Program-made: the position numbers and the translations under genes
Shown here: one piece after another, positions 17,567-26,159 of the stretch
How positions within the stretch are numbered: the first letter of the stretch is position 1
Layout of the letters: each line of letters begins with the position of its first letter
The notes under the pieces: generated by a model
Seen by the model: the letters and a program-made list of their open reading frames with translations, nothing else
What the model was told of the DNA's origin: nothing
The model's database searches: none
From: an uncultured Eggerthella sp.
GTDB lineage: Bacteria; Actinomycetota; Coriobacteriia; Coriobacteriales; Eggerthellaceae
Assembly (NCBI GenBank): GCA_900553605.1
Contig: USDX01000002.1
Location: forward strand, 1 to 64,000
DNA length: 64,000 nucleotides
Reading direction: 5' to 3'

Positions 17567-18412
17567 CTATTTTGCCATGCCAACTTCCTTGAAGTAAGAC
17601 TCAACGTCGTCTTGCCAGGTGGGGAGCTCAGCACCAAACATTTCCAGCATCAGGCTTTCGAGTTCAACCTGCTCTGCGGTAACCAGATCGGATTCGGGTA
17701 CCAAGATGGTGTTGGCATCGTAGCCACAAGTATTGAGAACATGAGAGAGGAACTCGTAGCGGCTTGCCATCCCGCGACTAGTAACGTGAAGTATGCCAGT
17801 TGCCTTGCGGTTGATGGCTTTGATCAGGAAGTCAACATAGGTGGAAATAGAGGTTGGCGAAGCAAGCTGATCGGTGCGTGCAACAAGGGTTTTGCCGGCA
17901 GCTGCAGCGTCAAGTGCGTCCTTAACCTGTCCGCCGTCGATGCTGTATACCCAGGAAGAGCGAATGATAAGGTGATTGGGCGTGGTGTCGCGCACCATTA
18001 CCTCGCCTGCGCGCTTCGATTTGCCGTAAGGCGTTTCGGGGTGGGGCGTGTCGAATTCGTTGGCAGGTTCCGCCATGCGTACGGGGAACACGTCGTCTGT
18101 TGAGATCTGCACCATAAGTGCGCCAACATTGTTTGCGGCAAGCGCAACGTTGCGAGCGCCAAGAGCGTTGACTTCGTAGGCATGGATGCGGTTGGACAGG
18201 CCGGTTACCGCGCGCGAAATGCCTGCACAGTTGATAACCACATCAGGACGCAGATCTTGCGCAAAAGCGTCGATGCGTTCAGGATCGGTAACCATCAGTT
18301 CCTTGTCGGTGCCAACAACGGTGCAATTGTATGTGGCCTTTAAGCGCTTGACGATTTCGCGACCCAGAAAGCCTTTGCAGCCAGTGACCCAAATGGTTTC
18401 TTTGTAATCCAT
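17567..18412 (-). CDS. NAD(P)-dependent sugar-nucleotide reductase/epimerase, RmlD-like
   Basis: Extended short-chain dehydrogenase of 281 residues. It has the N-terminal Rossmann motif VTGCKGFLGREIVKRL, STDDVF, and the catalytic YGKSK (ETPYGKSKRAGE), as in dTDP-4-dehydrorhamnose reductase (RmlD). RmlD reduces dTDP-4-keto-rhamnose, but no other rhamnose genes are nearby, so the substrate is open. It lies 110 bp after the TRAP gene on the same strand, with a hairpin between, and ends in a strong terminator; it may share the TRAP transcript. Confidence 0.8.
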   Translation of the reverse strand: MDYKETIWVTGCKGFLGREIVKRLKATYNCTVVGTDKELMVTDPERIDAFAQDLRPDVVINCAGISRAVTGLSNRIHAYEVNALGARNVALAANNVGALMVQISTDDVFPVRMAEPANEFDTPHPETPYGKSKRAGEVMVRDTTPNHLIIRSSWVYSIDGGQVKDALDAAAAGKTLVARTDQLASPTSISTYVDFLIKAINRKATGILHVTSRGMASRYEFLSHVLNTCGYDANTILVPESDLVTAEQVELESLMLEMFGAELPTWQDDVESYFKEVGMAK

Positions 18413-18451
18413 ATCGTTCCTATCGTAGAAGTGCGTTGTGAGTAGGGCAGT

Positions 18452-18473
18452 GGCTGGCGCTTATGCGCCAGCC
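18452..18473 (-). other. Hairpin between TRAP and RmlD-like genes
   Basis: GGCTGGCGC (18452-18460), TTAT loop, GCGCCAGCC (18465-18473). There is no T-run on the minus strand, so it may be an mRNA-stabilising element rather than a terminator. Confidence 0.6.
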
Positions 18474-18522
18474 CTGTGATTTTAACGCCAAATCGTCGGT
18501 CGATGTGGCGAAACGGTAAAGC

Positions 18523-20616
18523 TTAGGCGGTTGCTTTCGTTCCTTTGTCCTTCTTGCCGTGAACAAGCTTCTGGTAAGCGAATACGCCGAACACGAACAG
18601 GAAGCCGATAGCGTTGATGCCAAGTGAGGCTATGCCGTCTGCTTCGGACATGGGAATCATGATGGCAACGCCGGCAACAATGGCAAACACGCGCAGTATG
18701 GGGTTGATCTTACCGAACAGGTAACCCTGCAAACCAGAAGCAACGCCGAACAGGCCGAACAAAGCCATGGCCGTGTTGAGAACGACCATGTACGGCTCGA
18801 CGGGCGCTTGCATGATAAGCGCGGGGCAGAACGCGAATACGAACGGAACGATATACGCCGCAATGCCCAAGCGTGACGCGGTTACAGCAGTCTTCATCGG
18901 CTTAGACTTTGCGATAGCACTGCCTGCGTAGGCCGCCAGGGCAACAGGGGGCGTGATATCTGCCAGGATGCCGAAGTAGAACACAAAGAAGTGAGCGCAT
19001 ACCAGCGGCACACCCAACTGAATCAGGATCGGAGCGCAGGTGGCAGCCATGATGCAATAGTTCGCAGTGGTGGGAACGCCCATGCCCAGAACAATGCAGC
19101 AGAGCATGGTAAGAATCAGGCCGACGATAAGGAAGTCGCCAGCGGCAAGAACAATTGCGTTGATGAGCATGGAGGCCAGGCCGGTAACGGTGATGCATCC
19201 AGCGATCATGCCGGCCAGCGCGCATGCTACGGCAACGGCAATGGAGTTGCGGGCACCTGCAGCGAAGGCATCGGCGGCGGTCCACAGGGCGGTTTTGCAC
19301 GTTTCGAGCAAAACGCTGCCGAAGGTGTCTTCCTCGGTGCGCTCTTCCCAGTTGGTAAGCAGGAAGTGGATGAAGCCGATAACAAATGCCACGAAGATGG
19401 AGATGGCGGCAGATACTGCCATGGTGTAAATGCCGGCCGATACGATCCAGACAAGAACGACAAGCGGGATGATGAGATAGCAGTTCTTCAGCAGGTAGAT
19501 CCAGGTGGGAAGTTCGTTGAAGGGGATGCCCTTCAGGCCGCGGGCCTTTGCTTCCAGATGCACAGTGCAGAAGATGCCGCCGAAGTACAGAAGCGCGGGA
19601 ATGATGGCGATGGTGGCAACCTGAATGTAGGGAATACCCATGTATTCAGCCATAAGGAAGGCTGCGGCGCCCATGATAGGAGGCATGATCTGGCCACCCG
19701 TGGAGGATGCTGCTTCAACAGCGCCTGCGAATTCGGGGCGATAGCCGGTCTTCTTCATCATGGGGATGGTCACCGAACCAGTGGTAACGGTATTGCCAAC
19801 CGAAGAACCGGAAACCATGCCGCACAGTGCAGAGGAGATTACGGCAACCTTTGCCGGGCCGCCGGACGACCAACCAGCCAGGCGGTTTGCGAAGCTGATG
19901 AAGAAGTTCGCAATGCCGGTGCGCTCAAGGAAGGCGCCGAAGATGATAAACAGCACGATGTAGGTGTAGCACACGTTGGTGGGGGTGCCGATAACGCCGC
20001 TGGTGGTGTAGAACAACTTCTGTACGATGTTGGTTAGGGCGCGGTAGGCGTCGGCGCCATGGCTAAACTGCCAATAGAAGGCGTAAATCAGCAAGCAGCC
20101 AACTACTACGATAATCGGGATGCCAACGCAACGGCGGCAGAGCTCGATGAGCACAGCGATGCCGCAGATGCCCAGCACCACTTCAAGGGTGCCGATACGG
20201 GTGCCCATCATCATGATGTCGACGGCATTAACCGAGAAGTACACAAATGACCCGGCGCCTACCACCATGAGAACGATGTCGTACCACGGGATGTGGTTGG
20301 GGGAGTGGCCCGTTTTCTTAACGGGGTACATCAGATAGCCAATGATGATGACGAATGCCAAGAAGCGGGCTAAGCGGGTCTCGGCCTGTTCGACGCTGAA
20401 CAGCGTCATAAGTAGGCAGTAGACCGAAAACAGAACCATCACCGAAGTGATGACGGCTTTCGGAACGCCCTGCCAGATGCGCGTGTTCGACTCGCGGTCG
20501 TATTTGCGCATGACCTCGTCGACGTTGACGTCCTCGTTGGAAGGTACGACGGTTTCGTCTTTCTTGACGTCGCTTTTCTTTCTGATGTTCATCTTGTCTG
20601 TTCCAAATATGCTCAT
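18523..20616 (-). CDS. TRAP transporter permease, fused 4TM/12TM subunit (TAXI-associated)
   Basis: Integral membrane permease of a tripartite ATP-independent transporter. The 697-residue protein joins the small (DctQ-like) and large (DctM-like) membrane parts in one chain, which is the form that pairs with TAXI binding proteins. An N-terminal cytoplasmic tail of ~60 residues is followed by ~16 or more hydrophobic segments. GMVSGSSVGNTVTTGSVTIP and GMGVPTTANYC are the typical re-entrant motifs of the DctM/GltK part. ATG 20616 is supported by AAGGAG 6 nt upstream; the frame to 20799 is a read-through of the intergenic hairpins. The binding protein gene is immediately upstream. Substrate unknown; TAXI systems often take up carboxylates or amino acids such as glutamate. 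Confidence 0.93.
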   Translation of the reverse strand: MSIFGTDKMNIRKKSDVKKDETVVPSNEDVNVDEVMRKYDRESNTRIWQGVPKAVITSVMVLFSVYCLLMTLFSVEQAETRLARFLAFVIIIGYLMYPVKKTGHSPNHIPWYDIVLMVVGAGSFVYFSVNAVDIMMMGTRIGTLEVVLGICGIAVLIELCRRCVGIPIIVVVGCLLIYAFYWQFSHGADAYRALTNIVQKLFYTTSGVIGTPTNVCYTYIVLFIIFGAFLERTGIANFFISFANRLAGWSSGGPAKVAVISSALCGMVSGSSVGNTVTTGSVTIPMMKKTGYRPEFAGAVEAASSTGGQIMPPIMGAAAFLMAEYMGIPYIQVATIAIIPALLYFGGIFCTVHLEAKARGLKGIPFNELPTWIYLLKNCYLIIPLVVLVWIVSAGIYTMAVSAAISIFVAFVIGFIHFLLTNWEERTEEDTFGSVLLETCKTALWTAADAFAAGARNSIAVAVACALAGMIAGCITVTGLASMLINAIVLAAGDFLIVGLILTMLCCIVLGMGVPTTANYCIMAATCAPILIQLGVPLVCAHFFVFYFGILADITPPVALAAYAGSAIAKSKPMKTAVTASRLGIAAYIVPFVFAFCPALIMQAPVEPYMVVLNTAMALFGLFGVASGLQGYLFGKINPILRVFAIVAGVAIMIPMSEADGIASLGINAIGFLFVFGVFAYQKLVHGKKDKGTKATA

Positions 20617-20655
20617 AGCTCTCCTTAAGGGGGACGATTTGCACATGCTTTGGGT

Positions 20656-20700
20656 GCAAGGTGCGTTTTCGCAACGGTATGCGGCAAAAGCGCACCTTGC
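20656..20700 (-). other. Long intergenic hairpin between TAXI and TRAP genes
   Basis: GCAAGGTGCG with TTTT (20656-20669) pairs with AAAAG-CGCACCTTGC (20686-20700), one bulged base. Together with the next hairpin it probably makes binding-protein mRNA more abundant than permease mRNA. Confidence 0.55.
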
Positions 20701-20723
20701 GCACAAAGCTCTGAGCACTAAAG

Positions 20724-20754
20724 CAGGGTCGCAACGATATTCGCTGCGACCCTG
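20724..20754 (-). other. Second intergenic hairpin after the TAXI gene
   Basis: CAGGGTCGCA (20724-20733) pairs with TGCGACCCTG (20745-20754). On the minus strand it follows the TAXI stop by 45 bp and could partly terminate transcription. Confidence 0.6.
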
Positions 20755-20799
20755 ATTGTGTGCTGCGCCGTTAAAGGAACGGCTTGCCATGTTAGGCAA

Positions 20800-21792
20800 T
20801 TAAGCGGTAGGAACCTCTACGTTCTGTTCCTTGTAGTACTTGGCAGCACCTGCGTGATAGGGAACGGAGGTGATGGAAGTAGCGGTTTCAAGGTCGAGTT
20901 CCTTGTACTTGGCGTGTGCATCAGCGTTGTTCTGAGCACCGTCGAACAGGGACTTGGTGAAGTTGTAGACGTCGTCTTCGCTTACGGAGTTGTTGGCAAG
21001 AACAACAGAGAGAACGGAAACGGTGGTGGTGTCAGCGTCCATGCCGCTGTAGGTGCCAGCAGGAATGGTTGCAGCTGCATAGTAAGGAGAGGTCTCCTGG
21101 AGCTTAGCGATGTGCTCAGCGTCCATGGATACCAGGTATGCCTGCTTGGAGGTGGAAAGGTCGGTGATAGCGGTGGTGGGAGCGCCAGCAACGATGAATG
21201 CTGCGTCAACCTTGCCGTTCTTCAGGGAGTCGGCGGAGTCAGCGAAGTTCTGGTATACAGCGGAGATGTCCTTTTCAACATCGATGCCATAAGCACCAAG
21301 GATGTCTACTGCGTTGAAGTAAACGCCGGAGTTGGCAGCGCCAACGGAAACGGTCTTGCCCTTCAGGTCGGCAACGGACTTGATGTCAGCATTGCAGGTA
21401 ACGATCTGAACCTGCTCGGGGTACAGAGCTGCAACAACGGAGAAGTCCTTGTATGCTGCGCCGTCGAAGAGGTTGGTGCCGTTGAAGGCATAGGTTGCAA
21501 CGTCGGTCTGGCAGAATGCGAGCTCTGCTTCGTTGCTTTCGAGGGACTGGATATTTGCCTTGGAACCTTCGCTGGAAAGAGCGTTTACGGTGATGCCAGC
21601 GTTGTTGGTTGCATACTGGGCAAGAACGCTACCGTAAGCGTAATACGTGCCAGATTCGCCGCCAGTTACGAAGCGCAGTTCGTTGCTGCTCTTGCTGTCG
21701 CTCGATGAGCTGTTGCTTCCGCAGCCAACCAGTGCGAGTGCCATGCACGCGGCGCAAGCTGCGACGACAATAGCCAGAAGCTTTTTCTTCAT
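20800..21792 (-). CDS. TAXI family TRAP transporter substrate-binding lipoprotein
   Basis: Extracytoplasmic receptor that feeds its ligand to the fused TRAP permease encoded next. It has a lipoprotein signal peptide (MKKKLLAIVVAACAACMALA) with lipobox LVGC at Cys24, then a serine-rich linker and the TAXI core opening RFVTGGESGTYYAYGSVLAQ. Length is 330 residues. ATG 21792 has AGAGAAGGAC upstream; an alternative frame to 21984 is not a signal peptide and is rejected. The gene is divergent from a LysR regulator, with a shared palindrome-rich control region. Confidence 0.93.
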   Translation of the reverse strand: MKKKLLAIVVAACAACMALALVGCGSNSSSSDSKSSNELRFVTGGESGTYYAYGSVLAQYATNNAGITVNALSSEGSKANIQSLESNEAELAFCQTDVATYAFNGTNLFDGAAYKDFSVVAALYPEQVQIVTCNADIKSVADLKGKTVSVGAANSGVYFNAVDILGAYGIDVEKDISAVYQNFADSADSLKNGKVDAAFIVAGAPTTAITDLSTSKQAYLVSMDAEHIAKLQETSPYYAAATIPAGTYSGMDADTTTVSVLSVVLANNSVSEDDVYNFTKSLFDGAQNNADAHAKYKELDLETATSITSVPYHAGAAKYYKEQNVEVPTA

Positions 21793-21832
21793 GTCCTTCT
21801 CTCTTTCTTTTGCGTTTGCTAAAAGTGAAAGT

Positions 21833-21904
21833 CGAACGCCTCGGCGTTGGGATTGCCCGATCTCATATAAGATTGCGTTTGCAAACCCAACGCCGAGAGC
21901 GTTC
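21833..21904. promoter_or_regulatory. Large two-step palindrome in the TAXI leader
   Basis: An outer pair CGAACGC / GCGTTCG surrounds an inner 11-bp pair TCGGCGTTGGG (21841-21851) / CCCAACGCCGA (21886-21896). It lies 40-110 bp before the TAXI start. It could be an mRNA leader structure or a binding site. Confidence 0.55.
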
Positions 21905-21966
21905 GGCATTTCGTTGTTTGACAATTTTACGTGAACTAACCGTTTATTTTTTGTAAAAGCATGATT

Positions 21967-21997
21967 AATTTTGTTATCCAACAAAATTCGTTGGATA
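21967..21997. promoter_or_regulatory. Overlapping palindromes, likely LysR operator
   Basis: Two inverted repeats share one half. AATTTTGTT (21967-21975) pairs with AACAAAATT (21980-21988). TATCCAAC (21975-21982) pairs with GTTGGATA (21990-21997), 7 bp apart. It lies between the divergent TAXI and LysR genes, where LysR regulators bind. The rest of 21793-22202 contains no gene; a further CGGCATG/CATGCCG repeat is at 22020-22043. Confidence 0.55.
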
Positions 21998-22202
21998 GCG
22001 GTATTCTGTTAACGATGAACGGCATGTAGCGTTTTGCATGCCGTGACACGCTCGGCGGGTTGGTTCGACAATCATTATTGTCGTGTTGGGTTTTGCCCTT
22101 GGGGCAGCTCGTAATCCAACCCCGCTAAGCGAAAGGGCGCGCGTTTGTTTGTGCGCCTACCTATACTAATAGCCCCGTAATACGTAGTGAGGAAAGGCAG
22201 TT

Positions 22203-23120
22203 ATGGCGCTCGAAGGCTGGGACTGGTTTATAAAGCTTGCGGAAAATGAGAATTTCACGAAGGCTGCCGATGAGCTTCAAATCTCGCAGCAGACGTTAAG
22301 CGCACGTCTCGTTTCGCTTGAGCGCAATCTTGGCGCCAAACTGGTGGTGCGCGGAACTCCTATTTCCCTAACTTCGGCAGGCAAGGTGTTCTTGCTGTAT
22401 GCGCGCGAGCAGCGTCAGGCACAGCAGGATATGATTCGTCAGATCGGTGAAGTGGCTGGTGGTGGTGCTGGCGTGTTGAAAGTGGGCATTTCCCACACAC
22501 GTGGCAGCTATCTTATGCCCAAGGTGATTCATCGTCTTTCTGAAGAGCTGCCTGCGGTTACCGTGAAGCTCATCGAAGACACCAACCGCAACCTCCTGCG
22601 CAGCGCCGAGCGCGGCGAGGTGGACGTCGCTATTGCGCGTTTCGAGGGCACGTGCCCTGGCGTAGAGGTTGAACCTTTTTATAAGGAAGAAATCGTCTTG
22701 GCGGTTCGAGCCGATGTGCTTTCGAAGGCTATGGGCACTACCCCTGAATCGGCTATAGATATTTTGAAGGAGGAGGGCATTGGCGCACTGAAGAAGTGCC
22801 CCTTCATCCTTGGATCGGTTGACGATGTCTCGGGACGTGTTGCCTATTCCGAACTCCGCAATGCCGGCATCAAACCCCACGTTGTAGCTACCAGTGGCAA
22901 TATGCCCACCTTGCTTTCCCTGTGCTCTGAAGGATTGGGGGCGGTATTCTGCCCAACTGATATGCTTGATTATTCTCCTATGGCGAGCCCCGATTTGCTA
23001 CGCATCCCCCTTTCTTCTCAGTCGAGTTATACCATCGAGCTGGGCATTCCCTCGCGTTCCGAACGTTGGCAGGTGGTCGATTCTTTCCGTCGTATTCTGC
23101 TGGAGGTTACGGCAGGATAA
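22203..23120 (+). CDS. LysR family regulator, divergent from the TAXI-TRAP genes
   Basis: Transcription regulator of 305 residues. The N-terminal winged HTH shows NFTKAADELQISQQTLSARL and LERNLGAKLVVR; the rest is the two-lobed effector domain. It starts at ATG 22203 after GAGGAAAGG. Position suggests it controls the TRAP transporter in response to the transported compound. No stem with a T-run follows directly; a weaker hairpin lies at 23282-23311. Confidence 0.9.
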   Translation: MALEGWDWFIKLAENENFTKAADELQISQQTLSARLVSLERNLGAKLVVRGTPISLTSAGKVFLLYAREQRQAQQDMIRQIGEVAGGGAGVLKVGISHTRGSYLMPKVIHRLSEELPAVTVKLIEDTNRNLLRSAERGEVDVAIARFEGTCPGVEVEPFYKEEIVLAVRADVLSKAMGTTPESAIDILKEEGIGALKKCPFILGSVDDVSGRVAYSELRNAGIKPHVVATSGNMPTLLSLCSEGLGAVFCPTDMLDYSPMASPDLLRIPLSSQSSYTIELGIPSRSERWQVVDSFRRILLEVTAG

Positions 23121-23570
23121 TAATTTCCTTTCCGTCAAGCAAATTGGCAGCTGGGTTGCTCTCTTAAAGACGGTTCAGTGCTTGAGTTGAAAGCCAAAGA
23201 GGTTAGTCGCATATCGGTTTTTTGAATAGCCGTGCGCTATCGGCGGCCAGCGTAGCGGGATCTTGCTGTCTGCATTTCATTGAGCCTGGAGCAATGTTTT
23301 GCTTCGGGCTCTTGCCCTTTAGGGGCGGTGTATGCAAGAGCGCAGGGTGATGCCTCTGGTCGTTGTTAGCCCTCGATGCGGATTAGGTCGACATCTATCG
23401 CTGCGCTGTTCGATTAATCCACAAATGGGGAGTTTCTGTAAAGGGCTTGATAGGCGAAGGGCTATTGGCGGCAGCAAGATACAATTACTAGGTTACATAC
23501 GTTCGGTATCTGCGCTCTCGATATTTCGGAGGCGCAGTCGTAATTGCTATGCAAGGAGGTGTTCCCCGGC
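23121..23570. other. Intergenic region before the YhgE/Pip pair
   Basis: 450 bp without a supported gene. A hairpin at 23282-23311 has GAGCC/GGCTC outside and AGCAA/TTGCT inside; it could end the LysR transcript although its T-tail is poor. A short open frame at 23332-23574 has no ribosome site and overlaps the next start. Confidence 0.45.
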
Positions 23571-26159
23571 GTGAAGAATGCCCTACGCGTTCTTAGGCGT
23601 GACTATCTGCGTTTACTCAAGGCGCCCGCTGCTTTGGTGGTCGTGTTTGTTTTGGTGGTGTTGCCCTCCCTCTACACCTGGTTCAACGTGGAAGGTTTTT
23701 GGAATCCTTACGACAATACGGGAAACATCCGCGTGTGCGTGGTTAACGAAGATGAAGGCGCTTCAACTGACATAATGGGGGACCTTGATCTGGGCAGCCA
23801 GGTGGTTGATCAGTTGCACGACAACGATCAACTCGGTTGGACTTTCACCGACCGCGATACCGCCATGGAAGAAGTGAAATCGGGGAAAGCATATGCGGCG
23901 TTTATCATCCCTTCGGATTTCAGCTATGACGTTACTACGTTTCTAACGGGCGATATCACTCAACCCAAGCTTGAGTATTACGTAAACGAAAAAGCTGGTG
24001 GCGTTTCGACCAAGGTTACCGACACGGGCGCAAATACCTTGGACGAGACCATCAATTCCACTTTTGTCTCCACGGTCAGTGGTGTGGTTGCTGAAGAGAT
24101 CGACGAGGGTTTGAAGCAGGCTGAAGGCGACATTGGCGATGCGCGAACTTCCATCGAAAAGCAGCTGGATAAAGCAAATGCCTCGCTTTCAGATGCACGT
24201 AACGCGGTTAACGATTTGTCGTCCGCCTCAAATGACCTATCTTCTAAGACCAATGATGCAAAAGGCAAGCTACAGGGAGCCAAAGGCGATATTGCTAACT
24301 TGAGCCAGCAGCTATCGGAGGCTTCCAACCTGCTTTCCGAAACCCAGAAAGCGTTGGGTCCTTTTGTGGTGCAGATGACAGGCGTGTTGGACCAGTCCTC
24401 CAATCTCGCTTCTCAGGCTGCCACCAACGCAAACGCTGCCGTGGGCAAAGTGAATGAGTCCATTTCAGGTGCAGAAGGTACGGTTGACGCCGCGGTGGCC
24501 CAAGGCGAAGCAACGGTGAAGATGAACACCGCCATAATTGCTTCCCTGCGGTCGCTTGAGGAAACGCCTGGTTTGAGCGATGAAACGAAGCAGGCCATCG
24601 AGGAATCCGCCAAGACCCTTGAAGCGCAGAACAACTCATTGCAGTCCGCTGTTGCTGGGGTGAAGGATACCTATCCAGCTTTGAAGTCGGCCTCGAACGA
24701 TATAGCTTCAGCATCTGAAAAAGTGAATACTGCCTTTCAAGGCACGCTCGAAAACACCGATAAATATCGTGGCACGTTAACCAGCGAAACGCTTCCAGCA
24801 TTAAGCGATAGCACCACGAAACTCTCGAATGCGCTTTCGGGTCTTTCGACGGCGGTGTCTAACCAGTCGCTGCTCATCGATCAGTCGATAACTGCCCTCG
24901 ATCAGCTTAATTCCGCGCTGCAAACCACGGCATCCGCGCTTGGTCAAACCGATGGCGTGCTTGCTGGCTTCCAGGACGATATCGATACGGTCAGAACCGA
25001 TCTCGTTGCCTTGGGCACCGCTAACAGCTTGCGAGATTTGCTGGGCGAAGATGGTTTGAATCCTGAAAAGATCGCCGACTTCATGCTTTCGCCGACCGAG
25101 TTGCAGACCGAAGAGCTGTATTCGGTTAATGCTTATGGGTCTGCAATGGCACCGTTGTTTATGAACATGACGTTGTGGATCGGCGTGTTCATGCTTTTGG
25201 TCATCCTGCGCCAAGAAGTCGATGATGAAGGCATCCCCAACCTTTCCTCACGTGAACGATACTTGGGCAAGTGGCTGTTCTTGGCGCCCTTGGTTTCCCT
25301 TCAGGCAATAGTGTGCTGCGCCGGCAACCTGTTCTTAGGCGTTCAGGTGGCAAGTGTGCCCCTGTTCTTCTTGACGGCGATGTTCGCATCTCTTACCTAC
25401 CTGTGCATTCAGTATGCGCTTTCGGTGCTGCTGCAGCATGTTGGCAAGGGCCTCTGCATCATTCTCATCTTTGTGCAGATCCCCGGCGCAACGGGCTTGT
25501 ATCCCATCGAGATGACCCCCGATTTCTTCCAGGCTGTGTACCCGGTGTTCCCGTTCACGTATGGCATTAACGCGCTGCGCGAAACCATTGCTGGTTTCTA
25601 CGGATTGCAATGGCTTGGCGAAGTGGGCATGCTGCTCCTTTATTTCTTGGCGTTCTTCGTTATCGGCTTCCTGCTGCGCCCTTACCTCACCAATGTGAAT
25701 CGTATGTTCAGCAAGCAGATTGCTGCGAGCGATATCTTGAATGGTGAAGAAGCAAAGCTTCCTGCGCGCCGCTATCGTATGGACCAGCTGTTCCGTGTTT
25801 TGGCTGACAGGGAAGAGTATCGTAGCCAGCTAGCAGAAAGCGCCAAGCGTTTTATGGGTTTGTACCCCCGCTTAAGGCGAGGTGGTTTCTTCTTCGGCTT
25901 GGCAGTGCCCGCTATCGTCACCCCTCTTCTTTCCCTCTTGGGCTTCGAAAAGGTGATTATGCTCACGTGCTGGCTTATCTGGTTGGTGGCCATCATCATT
26001 TTCCTTGTCGTGATTGAGTTCATCCGTGATCGTTTGGCTCATGAAGTTGCTCTCGACGACTTGTCTGACGACGAGTTGCGTGAGCTGTTCCGGGCTCGTG
26101 ATGGCGTTTCTGACTCTCCGGCTCCGCAGCCGGTTGACCTGAAAGGCGGGTTGAAATAA
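23571..26159 (+). CDS. YhgE/Pip family membrane protein with ABC-2-type C-terminus (first of a pair)
   Basis: Large envelope protein of 862 residues. One TM helix at ~18-37 ends in SLYTWFNVEGFWNPYDNTGN, the YhgE/Pip signature. Residues ~200-510 are an extracellular coiled-coil-rich region full of Ser/Ala/Asp heptads. Six TM segments (~525-705) form an ABC-2 permease-like domain. A further ~150-residue tail with two TM segments (~773-815) is absent from the second copy. The family includes the phage-receptor protein Pip and is related in layout to EsaA of type VII secretion, but no other secretion genes are here. The start is GTG 23571, 11 nt after AAGGAGG. The stop overlaps the ATG of the next gene. 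Confidence 0.85.
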   Translation: MKNALRVLRRDYLRLLKAPAALVVVFVLVVLPSLYTWFNVEGFWNPYDNTGNIRVCVVNEDEGASTDIMGDLDLGSQVVDQLHDNDQLGWTFTDRDTAMEEVKSGKAYAAFIIPSDFSYDVTTFLTGDITQPKLEYYVNEKAGGVSTKVTDTGANTLDETINSTFVSTVSGVVAEEIDEGLKQAEGDIGDARTSIEKQLDKANASLSDARNAVNDLSSASNDLSSKTNDAKGKLQGAKGDIANLSQQLSEASNLLSETQKALGPFVVQMTGVLDQSSNLASQAATNANAAVGKVNESISGAEGTVDAAVAQGEATVKMNTAIIASLRSLEETPGLSDETKQAIEESAKTLEAQNNSLQSAVAGVKDTYPALKSASNDIASASEKVNTAFQGTLENTDKYRGTLTSETLPALSDSTTKLSNALSGLSTAVSNQSLLIDQSITALDQLNSALQTTASALGQTDGVLAGFQDDIDTVRTDLVALGTANSLRDLLGEDGLNPEKIADFMLSPTELQTEELYSVNAYGSAMAPLFMNMTLWIGVFMLLVILRQEVDDEGIPNLSSRERYLGKWLFLAPLVSLQAIVCCAGNLFLGVQVASVPLFFLTAMFASLTYLCIQYALSVLLQHVGKGLCIILIFVQIPGATGLYPIEMTPDFFQAVYPVFPFTYGINALRETIAGFYGLQWLGEVGMLLLYFLAFFVIGFLLRPYLTNVNRMFSKQIAASDILNGEEAKLPARRYRMDQLFRVLADREEYRSQLAESAKRFMGLYPRLRRGGFFFGLAVPAIVTPLLSLLGFEKVIMLTCWLIWLVAIIIFLVVIEFIRDRLAHEVALDDLSDDELRELFRARDGVSDSPAPQPVDLKGGLK

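Noticed and set aside
18991..21708. Plus-strand frames of 348 and 316 codons over the TRAP/TAXI genes
   Set aside because: Gly/Ala/Asp-rich shadow translations of membrane and binding-protein codons.
23332..23574. 80-codon frame before the YhgE/Pip pair
   Set aside because: Arg/Ser/Cys-rich translation without a start signal.
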